This document shows, one piece after another, positions 34,031 to 45,500 of a stretch of 64,000 nucleotides of DNA (position 1 is its first letter; the number at the start of each line of letters is the position of its first letter). The position numbers and the translations under genes are program-made. The notes beneath the pieces are model-generated. The model saw nothing but the letters and a program-made list of their open reading frames with translations, was not told where the DNA came from and did not search any database. Source of the stretch: Hortaea werneckii. Its lineage: Eukaryota > Ascomycota > Dothideomycetes > Mycosphaerellales > Teratosphaeriaceae. The stretch covers positions 434,001 through 498,000 of the forward strand of contig JBAOKB010000118.1 in NCBI GenBank assembly GCA_037044905.1, in the 5' to 3' direction.

Positions 34031-36320
34031 TCACATAACCGCACACCCACCGCTCCTAGCCCTACGTCTCCGTCCCCCACCAACCCCACCCATCGTCCCC
34101 GCCGGCGTCCCATCATCCTCCGCCTGATGCTCATCCGCATGCATCATCTGCGCCTCCCTAGCGCGCCGTCGGCGCCTCCGACTCCCCGCCCCAGCCGCCC
34201 CGGCTTCTTCTTGCGCGATCATGAATTCGGCCCATTTCCGCTCGAGCCGGCGCGCGGCGACGAAATCCCCGCGCAGCACGCGCTTGGTGTGCTCTTCGGC
34301 CGTGGGCTGGTAGGTGTAGAAGCATTTCAGCTGGATGATCTCGGAGGGGAAGGATGAGGTGCGAGTGATGTGGATCCGGGGTGGGGTTGGGGTGCGAGCG
34401 GGTGGTTGGGGTTGCGTGTGCAGTGATTCGGAGGAGGCATTGGCGGAAGCAGACGGGGTTGCGGGCTTGGAGTTCTTCTCCAGGGGCGGGAGTTCGGTTG
34501 TGTGGGTCGTGGTGAAGACCTCGGCGTTGCGGAAAAGGACTTCGCGGACGCCGGTCCAGGTCACGTTTTGGCAGTCGTACGCTACCAGCTTGAGCCCGAT
34601 GGACGGCGCATAGCCCTCGCCTGCTTTGCCTTGGAGGACGGTACGAGGGATGCGGGTGCGCATCATGGCTGCTGCTTCTGTGAGGACGAGGTCAGAGATA
34701 CGGGTGTTGTCCATCTCTAGACTTCTCAGGTTCGTAGCAGATTTGACCAGCGGAACCATTCCCGTATCGCCCATGTGTTCGCAATAGGATATGCTTAGGT
34801 GGCGCAAGCGCTGAGCACAAGGGGCATTGGAGAGGCAAAGCAGCACCTCGTTGGTCAAATCCTCTAATTCTTCCAGGTCCAGATGCGTGAGGCTCGGTGT
34901 AGTCGGGATAAGCTCTGTCAATGTAGCATCCACGACACCACCGCATTTAGACAATTGCAATCCCTCTAGATATGGCACATTTCCAACCATCGATCTGAGG
35001 CCTTGGTCAGTGATACCCCTACACCTAGTAAAGTCCAGATGCTTGAATCTTCTGGGGGTACGATGGCTCTGCCGGTCAAGTAATCGATTTCGCTTCCCTG
35101 CCCCTCCATGAGCACCTTCAAGCTCTCGTCCGTAAGCGAGTCGCAGTTCATCATGATGAGCCTCTCCAGGGTATTCCTCTTGAAAAGAGCTTGCATGACA
35201 TCGAGGTCATCCCATCCTCGAATCTCACCAGCTCGTAAGTCCCGGATATTTGTGCAACCCTCAACGATCATCTTCAGGCCTTTCGTGTCAATGTTGTTAC
35301 ACCAGGACACATTCAAGTGCTCCAACTTCGGACAATTCTGTGCAAGGATTTTCATCGCTGAATTTGTTGCTCCTGCCAGGCCAGATAGATTGATATGTAC
35401 GAGCTTGCTGTTGGAGTACAAGAAGTTGTGGATGGTTGTTTTGTCAACCTTGCACCCTTCCAGGGAGATGTTTTCCACGTTCCGACACGCATCTGAGAGG
35501 CCAGCTATGTGCCATTGATCTCGAAGCTGGACGCAACCTCGCAGGTTCAAGTCTCGCACAAAAGGTCCTGCCGATGTGATGATGCGCGCCAAGCAATCAG
35601 CAGGTATGTCTTGATAGAAGTCTGCCGCGTCCAGGTTGCTCCAGAGCTGACCATCAAAGCACATCTTGTGCCAGCCCTTGGAAACCACGGAACAGCGAAC
35701 GATTTCTTTGGGCTGCAGGTACATCAGGACCTGCATCTTGAGCTCTGAAGGCAGGTCTCGCCAGAAATTGAAGTCTCGCTGCGGCTTTGATGGCTTCGGG
35801 TTCTTCGTTACTGGGCGAGAGAAGTAATCTTCGTCTACTTCAGCAATACCAGGCGTCAGACCTGAGCGAGTTGTCGGCCGCACATCGGTTGGCAAGCCGG
35901 CACTGGTCTTTGCATCGAGATTGGACATGGACCGCCATCTAGCTCTCTCCTCAAACATCGGGATCTGAATACCTGGCGTGTTGGTCGCAGATGTAGGTGC
36001 TGTGGCGTATGCTGTGGCGAGTTCCGAGTTGAGGGTCTGGCCCAAGGAAGGAGAATTGAGCGACTGTGTGGAGTGCAGCGAGATACACGACGCCGACGCC
36101 TTTCCGCCTGCACTGTATCCCCTCGACCTGGTCTTACTCAGGCGACCAAGCGACTGGCTCGAGGACATACGTTGCAGCCCAGCCATCAGCCTCTGTCTCC
36201 CCTTCAATCTCTGTTGCGGCTGCTCATTGTATGGCGGAGGCGCAACGGTAGCGCTTTGCGGCGATCCAATGGGAGTATGAGATTCGCCGATGGAGTCCGA
36301 GGAACTATGTTAGAAGCCAT
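34031..36320 (-). CDS. F-box/LRR protein with C-terminal CaaX box, frame-disrupted
   Basis: Probable substrate-recognition subunit of an SCF ubiquitin ligase. After a disordered N-terminus, the F-box is FWRDLPSELKMQVLMYLQPK (about residue 190), followed by leucine-rich repeats with the AMN1/FBXL pattern (LRGCVQLRDQWHIAGL, LEHLNVSWCNNIDTKGL, LDFTRCRGITDQGLRSM, LSISYCEHMGDTGMVPL). The tail is strongly basic and ends GGCAVM, a CaaX motif predicted to be farnesylated. A frame break lies at the G5 run 35054-35058 (plus strand), between LTGRAIVPP and RRFKHLDFTRC. A second probable one-base loss near 36305-36310 separates ATG at 36320 (MASN) from SSSDSIGESHTPIGSP. If the latter is wrong, translation starts at the ATG at 36186. 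Membrane-tethered F-box protein by inference. Confidence 0.85.
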
Positions 36321-38835
36321 GGTCTCCTTGAGGCCTAGGAAAGCCTTAGGTTAAGATGTCTGTATGATGTTTCGAAACGCAACAAGCCAGAAGGTGAGCT
36401 TCAGTAGGGCAAGTGATCGGCGAAGATGATGCGGTCACGATTCGCGGGGCACCACTGTTCTGTCAGCCGGTCAGGTCAGTGAATGGCTTGTCCTCGTGCC
36501 ACCGAACGATCCCGCGTACAGATCGCGTGGACTCCTCGTCAGGCACAAGATTGCGACTAGGGATGAAGTGAAGTCGGATGGGAAGAGGTTGAAACTGAAC
36601 CCGCCTCTGCTACCCGTAGGTACATTGGCGTCTCGCCGGGTGTCGGGCTATCAGTGGTGTCCGTGCTATCGCATCGCGGGTGAAGGTGGGGAAAGCGGGG
36701 CGGCGGAATGGTGGCAAAAGCTGTCGTTTTGGGCGAGCATTCACATTCAGCTGTGATCCGGAACGAAGCATTCGCTAGACAATCCCAATGCAAAAATGTC
36801 ACGTGGTGATTAATGAGTTGACGCTCGTCTCGCCGGTCCAGCCTCGACTATCACTATGGGACCAACAGAGGTATAGACAATCGGTGCTGGATGAATTAAT
36901 CCCGCAGTCGCCAAGCCGAACAACCACACAAACGGCTAGCTTGCTGGCGCGTTACGCCAGGGTTCAGACCACGAGGGATCTACTTCTTACTGTAACGGGC
37001 ATCGCTCCAGTTGGCTCCACAGCTTGCAGAGTCGCAGGGCTGGCAGGCTGTCAGGCTGGCAACATCCAGCAGTGGCAGTCCTTCTGGCGCGAGAATCCAA
37101 CTTCGTGTCTTGGCAGGGAAGTCAATTGTGGTACAGTGGGATCACACCTCAGGTCTGCGAACACGATTCTGCAGATCAGACGCTTCAATCTCTTCATACT
37201 CCCCGCGAAGCTTTCCGCGGAGAGCCAGGGGATAGAAAGTGACGAGTGAAGTTGAGTAATCATCTGTACGCAGTCGTCTGGTTGGTCTTTTATGGCTTCC
37301 TGTGAGCATTATGTCCTCGTACGACTGTGCTGTGTTGGAGCTGGCAAATCAGGAGCCATTCCGTTGGTTCTGATTGCTCTCCGCGAAGGTGAGTGTACCT
37401 CCTCCACTCGGCTGGGAGGTGTCAGCACTGCCCAGCCGCGGCTCGGTCGGTCCGTGGACACCCCGAGGCTGAACAGACCCGATCGGCTGGCAGACTGATC
37501 TAGCTGCACGCTGGTGGTACGTCTCTTGGCGGTTGCGCGTTGCACATCTTCGCCAGGCACGAGATCGACAGCATTGTTTGAAAGGAATGAGAATGATTCG
37601 CTGCCTCATGGTGGTGCACTACTGGATGCTCTTCGGCCCTCGGAAGGCGACAGCCACTCTGGAATCCGCCCTTAGGGTCTGGACTACATCGACACATCTC
37701 GCTTCATGCCGAGATGCCGTACATGTTGCTTGACATAGACATACTCGGACTCATCCACTTTCTTTCATTCGACGTGAACGAGCTCGCACTAATGGATGCT
37801 CTTCGGCCCTCGGAGCAGGGCTTTGAGCATCATGGACATTAGATTGATTACATGGCCTGACCCTCGCAGCTACCTGCACCTATATCGCTGATGATTTGCA
37901 TGACGGAATACGGACTGGGCCTTATTTGCAAACTACCACCGAATCGTAGACTTTCTCTTGGATGGCTGCTAGATTGCATACGCTAACGGGCGGCCGCCAA
38001 ACTCGCATAAAGAGGGTCACCACAGTTGCACAAGCTACGCAGGTCAGATTCCATATGTAGAAGCGGCAGAAGCTGTTTGCACTTGAACGTCCATTCCTCG
38101 GTGCTTCATATGGCTCCACCGGGCTTCATCTTGAGTACTGCATTGGAAGTGGACTCATTGCCTAACCAAAAGGCCATTTCTTAGGGCAGTAGTTCTGAGT
38201 GCTCTAGCCTCTGCTAAACGCTTCCCCAGAGGCAAGTCATTGACGGCCATTTGGCCATGTACTTCTCGCCTCATACGGAAACGGCTGCTCTGGGAGGCTG
38301 ACTTCGCAATCTGCCTTATCCCGTTATCGTAACAACTATGCGTGTTACGAGGCGAGAACATGCGAAGCTGGAAGGATCCTATTCTTTTTCATATAAATTG
38401 CCGGACATCGACATTATGGCCGGTTGAAGGTAGCTAAGCTAACTCCACTTCGTCATGTATCATCTAAAGCGTTCCAATATCCAGGCGCCTTCGCTACGGC
38501 GACCTCTTTACTTGTAGAGATGATTACTCATGAGTCCAGACATAAATGCCGCTCGCACCACAGAAATCGGTTCATTGTGAGGTTTCAAGTGATCTTCTCC
38601 GCTTACTGAGATTTACTTGACAAAGGAAATAGCTTTCGCCATATTACGAAGGGGAAAAGTCGGCTGCATTCAAATGATGTTGCAATCGTCCCACGCTTGA
38701 GCATGATCAATGGTGAACTTGAAGGTGCCGAGTGCATGACGGGCGCGCACGGTCCAGTGCCGTCGGATCTTTCAACAGCCGACATCACGAAACTCATTGC
38801 AGGCATCGTCTCGCATTCTTCCTCTCTCTACAACA
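36321..38835. other. Long intergenic stretch, no gene recognised
   Basis: 2.5 kb between divergent genes, the longest gene-free stretch here. Several open frames of 60-153 codons have no family resemblance or splice pattern. It holds one separated direct repeat, listed separately. No transposase, reverse transcriptase or terminal repeat is seen. Confidence 0.45.
37616..37814. repeat. Pair of 29-nt direct repeats, 170 nt apart
   Basis: Copies at 37616-37644 and 37786-37814 match at 28 of 29 positions, sharing the core tggatgctcttcggccctcg. Sequence between and around the copies is not duplicated. Origin unknown; it could be the mark of a small insertion or a repeated binding site. Confidence 0.75.
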
Positions 38836-39732
38836 ATGGCTGACCATCAGGGCATTCGCTGGCGGACATTCTTGGAAGTCGGTATAATATCAGCAGTCAT
38901 ATACTTCTTGCTAGGAGCTCCAGGTCTGCCTGCTGGCATCATCTCTGAAGTCTCCACGCAAGGCGAAGTCCCGGTGGCCAAGGCCAAAGTAGAATCGCTC
39001 GTATATCCACAAAGCAATCTTCAGTGCAGCAAGCACAAATATGACGTCCATGTGTTCTCCACTGCTCCGCTAATCATTTACATCGATGGCTTTCTGAGCG
39101 AGGAGGAGACGGAACATCTCGTTCGCATTAGGTGAGTTTTCACTTCCCAGTCCGATCCCCCAAGCTACAAGCTGACGAAGTACAGCCAAGACAAATGGCA
39201 AGTCTCCACAGTCGTCAACGAAGGCGTTGAGACGACGGACGAAACCGTCCGGAAATCGGAGAAGGCGCTCATCCAGCGCGATGAGATAGTCCAATGTATC
39301 GAGCAACGCGCCCTGGACATCCAAGGCTGGCCGCAGGAAACCTTCATCGAGCGTCTCTGGACGCAGAGGTACAATGAGACGGGCCACTACGCCCACCACT
39401 ACGACTGGGCGACCGCTTCGAGGACCTCACGGCGAGTGAGCACTTTCATGGTCTACGTCTCTGCCGAATGCGTCGGTGGCGGAACCAATTTCCCTCGTAT
39501 GCAGGCGCCTCAAAGTCAGCAATGGTGCGAGTTCATCGAGTGTGGGGAGACTTCTGAGCAAGGCGTGACTTTCAAGCCTAGGAAAGGCGCCGCGGTCTTT
39601 TGGACCAATTTTGATCAGGATGGCAGAGGGTATAAGGATACTATCCATGCTGGAATGCCGGTTACGAGCGGAACGAAGATTGGTCTGAATATTTGGAGTT
39701 GGTACCAGGCGGGTCATCGGATTGATGCTTGA
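38836..39732 (+). CDS. Prolyl 4-hydroxylase-type 2OG-Fe(II) dioxygenase
   Basis: Non-haem iron dioxygenase of the P4Hc family, which uses 2-oxoglutarate and O2 to hydroxylate proline in protein or peptide substrates. Two exons, 38836-39131 and 39186-39732, join in phase (54-nt intron) to give 280 residues. An N-terminal hydrophobic segment (VGIISAVIYFLLGAPGLPAG) indicates a signal anchor, so the catalytic domain likely faces the ER lumen. Iron ligands are His and Asp in HHYDWAT and the distal His in TIHAGMPV, with the 2OG-binding Lys in GTKIGLNIW. The entry GFLSEEETEHLVRI is typical. I start at the first ATG (MADHQGIRW), a good match for the anchor position. Complete and clean. Confidence 0.9.
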
Positions 39733-40028
39733 ATTAGGAGGAATCAAGCAGCGGCCTTTTCAGATTACCGGGCGCAGGCATGCTAACACCATCTTGTTGA
39801 TCGAGACAGCACTGTACGTCTCGAATTGTAGGGCTCTGTCAGGCCACGACACACAAGTGGTCAAGTTCCGACCAGATATTACTACGGAATCGCTATCTGT
39901 ATTGGAGCTTGCCAGAGCGCATGACTAAAGCCAACTTCGAAATAACATGGACTATCCTAAGGACAGCCCGAAGGTCGACTTGAAGTCGATTGCGCTACTT
40001 CAATTACTGTCAATTTCCCACAATACGC

Positions 40029-42312
40029 CTAGAGCAGTCCAAACCCCTCGGCAATGGCCACGCTCGCCTTCCTCGTCTCCTTCCCCAGCCAACCCTGGGC
40101 CGAGTAAAGCGCCCCTCTCATCATAACTACACCAGAGAATCATGTCAGCTAAGCCAGGGCTCTCCCATCTGTCGAATTTCTCACACTTACGTTGGAGTAT
40201 ACTGATGCTATTCGTCTGGCTCGAAAGATCCCGAGGAAACCTACCGGCCAAGAAAAGCTCGAACATCTCATCTGCGGTGAAGTCCCCATCGACTAGCTCT
40301 ATGGAGGTCGAAGGTAAGCTGGCTTCGATATCATCGTCTCCTTGCTCCTCTCTAGGATCTGTCGTACCGTGCACGGAGAGCGTACTGGAATCTTTAGGAG
40401 TCCAGGGCGGGGATTGGGTTGCTTGCTTGTTCGGACTTGGCCCTGCCGAAGGACTGTTTCCAGTGACAGAGTTGGTCTGTGGCATGCGCTGGGGATATTC
40501 GGGTACTGTTGGTGATATGGTCGCAGCTGTGCGGATCTTGGGCTGCCTTGCTCCCTCGGACAGAGGTCGATCCCCAGCTGATGGTCCGGCGTGTTCTTGG
40601 CCACGAAGTGGTGTGGCGACTGCACTATTCGAGAGACGCCGGGCGAAGTCGGCATTCTGGTGGTTCCCCTCCGTCGGTCTCGCCGTTGATCCAGGCTCAA
40701 ATCGGCTGACAGCAGGCGATGATGGTCCGAAGCTCGTCTTCACACTTCTTGGATTGGATGGCGCAGTTTGGTGCTGCGGGTTTGGGCGGGAAAGGACTTC
40801 ATGAACAGCTCGCAAGTCCCTTAGGGGTTTCAGACCCGGAGCAGTAGGTCTCTGTGCAGAATTAGATGGCAAGGGTGCTGCTTGTTGTGCTGGTAAAGGG
40901 CGCTGCGCTGGTATCATAGTAGCTTGGCTTGGGTTTGCTGTCTGAAGATGCCGCAGTTGTGACTCTGAGGGACCAACGAGCTTGCTATTGATTCTGCTGC
41001 CCGTTGGCGCGGAAAGCTTGCGGGTCGCCGTTGCACGATGGTGATCTTGATTGCTTCCAGATCCTTCTGGCGCATGCCGGTTTGCTGCGGGTACTTGCGA
41101 ATCGACGACTGGCGGACGTTCCGTAGGCTTTGATCCCGTCTGGCGAGGCAATGGCACTAGCGGCTTTTCTTGGTGGCGATCGAGTTGACCCTTGGCAATT
41201 CTTGGATGATCAGACGGAGGGCTCGAGGAAGAAGGCAATCTACCCGAGGTACCTGAAGCTGCGTGGCCTGCCAGATCCTGTTTTGCCTGGGATGCTGGGG
41301 TCCTAGGACCCTGCAACGGTGGTACCTGTTCCGTTTTCTCTTTCTCATGAAGATCTCTCACGGGCCGGTCTTGTGACTTACCACCGCTCAGCCTTTTCTC
41401 CAACGGATCAGGTCCTTGTCGCCGTACGGCTCCCTGAGAAGAGTTCTCAGACGGCGGTCGGCGGGTTGCAGGAGTCATCCGCTCGTGTCGAAGATCTTCG
41501 ATGGGTCTTTGAGTCGGCTTCTGAATAGAGTCAAAGGCTTTGTCTCCTCCTCTGGGCAATGATTGTTGAGAGTGGCTCTTAATTGCTCTCTCGTGTTGGC
41601 CCCGCTCATCGCCTCCCATGCCTTCTGGCGCAATGTTTCTTGCTCCAGCGCTGCTGGATGGCAAAGTCCGTTTTGTGGCAGAGGAACCTTGAAAATGGCC
41701 TGCTTTCGCTTTGGTAGGACTATCTCGGTGCTCCCTAGCTGACCTTGAGACGCTTGATTGTGGTCCTTGTTGCATGGGTGTGCTCATGGAAGAGTCGATC
41801 TTCACATGGTCTCGGCCACCATCTAGATCACGGGGATCCCTACGAGCAGCAGCATCTGTGATTTGCGACTCCCTGTCGGGCGTTTCGCTTTTCCCAAGCT
41901 TCGAAGTCGAAGCAATGCCATGTCCTGATTTCAGACGTCCCCTCCTCGCTGAAGGTGCAGATGCTGAACGCTTCAGCGTTGCAGGTTCTACAAAGAGCAT
42001 ATCTGGATCCAGATATCCAGATGCAAGATGCACAGCATCGTTGTGTTCCGCCTGGGCCACAGCAAGCGGCAGCATCAAAGAACGCAATTTTGACGGTGCA
42101 TCGGCTTGTTTCTGCGGCTCACTCATTGAGGAATCTTGCTGGATCTGTTGCTTCTGTGCAAGTGCGTGCAAAGCTACATTGAGCTTCTCGATGGTCGAAG
42201 CATCGACTGGCCCATCCAAATCCAGTCCATCCAAGGCGGGCACTTTATCTGCTGCTGGCTCTTCGTCCGGATGACTATTGCGCTCTCTAGCCTTTGTTAG
42301 AATCCTCAGCAT
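40029..42312 (-). CDS. Large disordered protein with conserved-looking C-terminal helix region
   Basis: Family not recognised. Exon 1 (42312-40191) and exon 2 (40126-40029) join in phase over a 64-nt intron with GTAAGT donor, GCTGACAT branch and GTGTAG acceptor, giving 739 residues. Residues about 100-640 are of low complexity (S, P, Q, R, T, G rich) and likely disordered. The N-terminal helix (DASTIEKLNVALHALAQKQQ) and the C-terminal region look folded: DGDFTADEMFELFLAGRFPR and, after the intron, LMMRGALYSAQGWLGKETRK. Reading through the intron would replace this with an unlikely G/E-rich tail. No targeting signal apart from many basic clusters. Possibly a cytosolic or nuclear scaffold; this is speculative. 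Confidence 0.7.
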
Positions 42313-43044
42313 CTCCCATCTTGAAATCGTCTCTGCTGGGTCTTGCTAGGGAAGGACTCTTCAATGTTAGCTGGCATCATGGTTGCGGCTTTCTTCATTC
42401 AACTTCTGAGAATAAAAATGCCATGCTAATGTTTGCGAGAGTGATTGACCATCCTCTGCTCAGGTGGTCTTCCAAAAGTTCAGGACGCGAACTCCAGAAA
42501 CAAATGCTGAATCTAATGGCCATTGCGCAAATAAAATGACCTCTCGGGGTCTTGGGGTGAGCAGATGCTCTGTCATCGCTTGGAAACTGCAATCTCGAAG
42601 ACTGAGATCTGTCATGGAAGGAACTTATCTGTAAGTAAGCTGAGTTACTAGCAAGGATATCGCTGACTTGCTTAAGCGCTTATCTCGTATAATTATAATG
42701 AAATCTGACACCGCAGTGATATTCCCCGCAACATCGCGTCCCGTGTGCAACCTTCGACATATCGAGACGAACTTTGTAAGCGAACCATTCTAAGCAGGCG
42801 CAAGGTAATCACATGCTGGTTCAGTAGCGGGGTATGCAAGTAAATGGCACTGTGAGATGCCGCAAGTCACTCAGGCCATCGCTCAGATACAATGCTGCCC
42901 TCTAAAGGGCACCGTGTGGGCTTCTTGGTATTTCTCGTCCCTACGGTCGTGTTGCAACTTTGACTACATCCCAAACGCATCAAAGAACAACTACTCAATT
43001 CCTTCATTCACGACAAGATCCATCGTTCATCGGATTCTGACGAA
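42313..43044. promoter_or_regulatory. Divergent upstream region
   Basis: About 730 nt between the start codons of the disordered protein and the small unknown protein. It becomes AT-rich around 42630-42720. No gene or repeat seen. Confidence 0.4.
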
Positions 43045-43591
43045 ATGGCCGCCGCCTTTGGTCAGCTCGCTGGTGCTATCGTGAGTAAAGCAACGCACAA
43101 AGAACAAAAACATGTTTGACCGATTTGTCTGCAGTTTCCTCAGATCCTCCAAACCGGCATTGGAGCAATCCAATCGAACAAGAGTGGTTGGTCCCTCCTC
43201 CTCAATGCTCTTCCCAAAGAGACTCTCACGCTTTTGGAACCATAGATCAAGAATTCCGCAATTCCTGGACGCAGTCCACTCTTAGTCAAGTGAGCTCACA
43301 GAATCCTGGCAGGAATATCATGATCGTCTATCCGTGAGTGCTCTCTCACGATCTCGCTGTCTAAGAAGGAACATGGTGCTGACTGATGCCGCAAGGAACC
43401 ATACCCAAAACTTCGTGAATAGCCAGCAGTCCACGCTTCCCTGTCAGTGTCCCTCTGGAAACACTATAACCTATACTTGCTATATCTTCGATTCTGGCGA
43501 CTTCGAGCTCAAGGGTGATGGAGGGTATCTGAATTGGGCTTTTACTGGCAACTTCAAGCGCAATGGGAGTAAGGTGACGTTCTCAAAGTGA
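43045..43591 (+). CDS. Small unknown protein, three exons, one frame break
   Basis: Not a family I can name. Exons 43045-43080, 43135-43335 and about 43399-43591 are joined by GT/AG introns (54 and about 63 nt; CTGAC branch in intron 2). The product is about 143 residues: MAAAFGQLAGAI, then FPQILQTGIGAIQSNKSGW, then FGTIDQEFRNSWTQSTL, NIMIVYPNHTQNFVNS, LPCQCPSGNTITYTCYIF and GGYLNWAFTGNFKRNGSKVT. The register shifts once at the T run 43232-43235 (LPKETLTL to FGTIDQ), where one T seems missing. There is no classical signal peptide. The aromatic, glycine-rich end suggests a small beta-sheet domain. Coding signal and splice sites are convincing; function unknown. Confidence 0.62.
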
Positions 43592-44229
43592 TGGGTTGTC
43601 CATAGTGCGACTGGCTTGCTTGGTGGTTGTCGCTGGCGAGATTCAATCTTATGGAGATAGAAGTTGAGCCAAACGTAGACTGGTTATCGTTAATTTCGCG
43701 TCACTCAAACACTTTCGTGCGCCGTTTGCTCCTCATCCAGAGACAATTAATGAGATAAATTCTGAACTATTCGACAATCCAATACTTAACTATGAGGATC
43801 ATGGCCTGCCATTTGTGTGTGAAGATCTTCATACAAGCAGCACCAGTCGACCTTAATTCTCGACTTCACAGCAAGGAACCTGCAAAGCTCGACTCAGTTG
43901 TCCAATGGACTCTTCACACATATAGCACACAGAACGGAAGAACTTGAAATCATCACAGACAAGCATTCTTCCTGTAATGTAAGCTTCTCGAGCTTGACAT
44001 GATCAGCCCCCGAGCTGACATGCATCCGAAGCTTACCTGTCAACAAGCATGGCCGATGGGCTTTGCGCATGTCATCCAATAGCTTTATAACCGGAACAAC
44101 TTCACGAGCCAGGGGTAAAAGCAAAAGATACGAACGGGAAAATCGATTGGTAAACATCAATACTACACTATCTACCCCAATCACCTAAACGCATACCTCA
44201 CCACTCGTATCCATCATCCTAACGTCCGC
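43592..44229. other. Intergenic between convergent genes
   Basis: About 640 nt between the stop codons of the small unknown protein and the Q/Y-rich protein. Open frames are under 100 codons and unconvincing. No repeats seen. Confidence 0.45.
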
Positions 44230-44996
44230 TTATTTCCTAGGCACCGCCGGCCTACCCGCCAGCGTCGGAGCGCTCTTGTTCAGAGACGGCTTCACCGGTG
44301 GCTGGCGAGCTCCAGCCGGCGACGAACCGACCGGCTTACCAGCAGGCTTCTGCTGAGCATTGGGGACGGACTGGATCGTCTTCGGCGCTTCGGCTACCTC
44401 TTCCTTATGACCAGCGGCCATGCCGGTGTGCTTGGCTAGCGTGGCGAGGAAGTACGAGCCCACGTGGATCATGCTGTGGATGTGGTCATCGGTGAGACCG
44501 TGTTCTGTAGAGCCGGGGATGTCAGTCCTGGAGCTAAAGGCTCGTCTTTGGAAAGAAGTGGCTTACCGGCGATGTCGTGGAAGTGGGACATGAGTTTCGA
44601 ATGGTGAGGGTCCTGGGGGAAGTGGCGACGGGGCTGGAAAGGTGCCTGGGTCTTCTGGCTCTGTGCTGGAAGTTCTGCCTCTCCCGCCTGAGAGTCGTCG
44701 GCCTGTGGCATTTCTGGATTGGATTGCTCAGGCATGCCTTTGGCATTCGCTTCGCCGTTTGCTTGCTGGACATTTGGGTCCTGCGGATGCTGGGCATACT
44801 GGTCTTCGCCCTCTTCATGCTCGTAGCCTTGGTCTTCGTGTGCGTACTGAGCGTCTTCCTCACCATATCCTTGGTGTTCCTGCCCATAGACTTGCTGTTC
44901 GGCGGCGTAGCCTTGCTGACCCTGGGGTTCAGGCTGGCCATAGGCCTGAGGAGCACCATAAGGTACTTGCTGCTGGGCGTAGCGTGGAGTGGCCAT
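44230..44996 (-). CDS. Q/Y/E-rich low-complexity protein
   Basis: Two exons, 44996-44567 and 44504-44230, join in phase over a 62-nt intron (GTAAGC donor, CTACAG acceptor), giving 234 residues. The N-terminal half is prion-like, with repeated Q, Y, G, E and H (AAEQQVYGQEHQGYGEEDAQ). The centre has a short conserved-looking helix pair (HHSKLMSHFHDIAEHGLTDD, then SMIHVGSYFLATLAKHTGMA). The tail is A/P/K-rich. The ATG at 44996 begins MATPRYAQQQ; the frame is open upstream but that part looks like 5' UTR. Family not recognised. Possible condensate-forming or RNA-related protein, inferred from composition alone. Confidence 0.68.
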
Positions 44997-45500
44997 TTGA
45001 GCGCTAAAGTTTGGAGAAGTAAGTTCGTGTCGGTGCTTGCTGTGGTTTGTGCGATTTTTTTCAGCAGAACCTGAGGGTGAGCAGCACTTTTGTAGATACT
45101 CTGGAATAGGTTCACGAGAGAACCATGCACCCCTTGCAGCCTTCATCGTGACATCCAGCTACATGCATTCGTGCTGACAATGCAAGCGGTACACTGCTTA
45201 CATGCCGCAATCCTTGGTTTCTGCAGTAGTCAGCCGTATTTTCTTGTTTATTGCTTGGTAATCTTGTTTGTGCTTGTGACGATTATCAGCAAGAGACTGC
45301 GGCTGAGTAAAGAGACAAGGGTGGTCTGCAGTCAGCCACTAGATGTTCAAGAATAGCTTGCGCGCAATGTAGCGAGCAATCGCTCTGGTCGTGAGCCTGT
45401 ATGGTCCCGTATAACGTTGAGTCCGGCTGACATAGAGAGTTGCCACTGCTGGAGAATCTCAATTATGACAAGCTGAAATTGTGGTGTTTGGCCGCACTGT
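44997..45500. other. Intergenic, upstream of the Q/Y-rich gene
   Basis: About 500 nt between the Q/Y-rich gene start and the 3' end of the sulfotransferase-like gene. T-rich around 45230-45290. No gene seen. Confidence 0.45.

Noticed and set aside
35055..35115. A 47-nt intron (GTGCTC donor, GGCAG acceptor) to explain the F-box frame break
   Set aside because: It would remove the conserved-looking LTGRAIVPP segment and use a weak donor; one missing base in the G5 run (C6 on the coding strand) explains both sides better.
36788..37249. Open frame of about 153 codons in the long gene-free stretch
   Set aside because: No domain, signal, codon bias or splice support; composition looks random.
44997..45146. 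N-terminal extension of the Q/Y-rich protein
   Set aside because: The upstream open frame has different composition and looks like 5' UTR; the ATG at 44996 starts the characteristic sequence.
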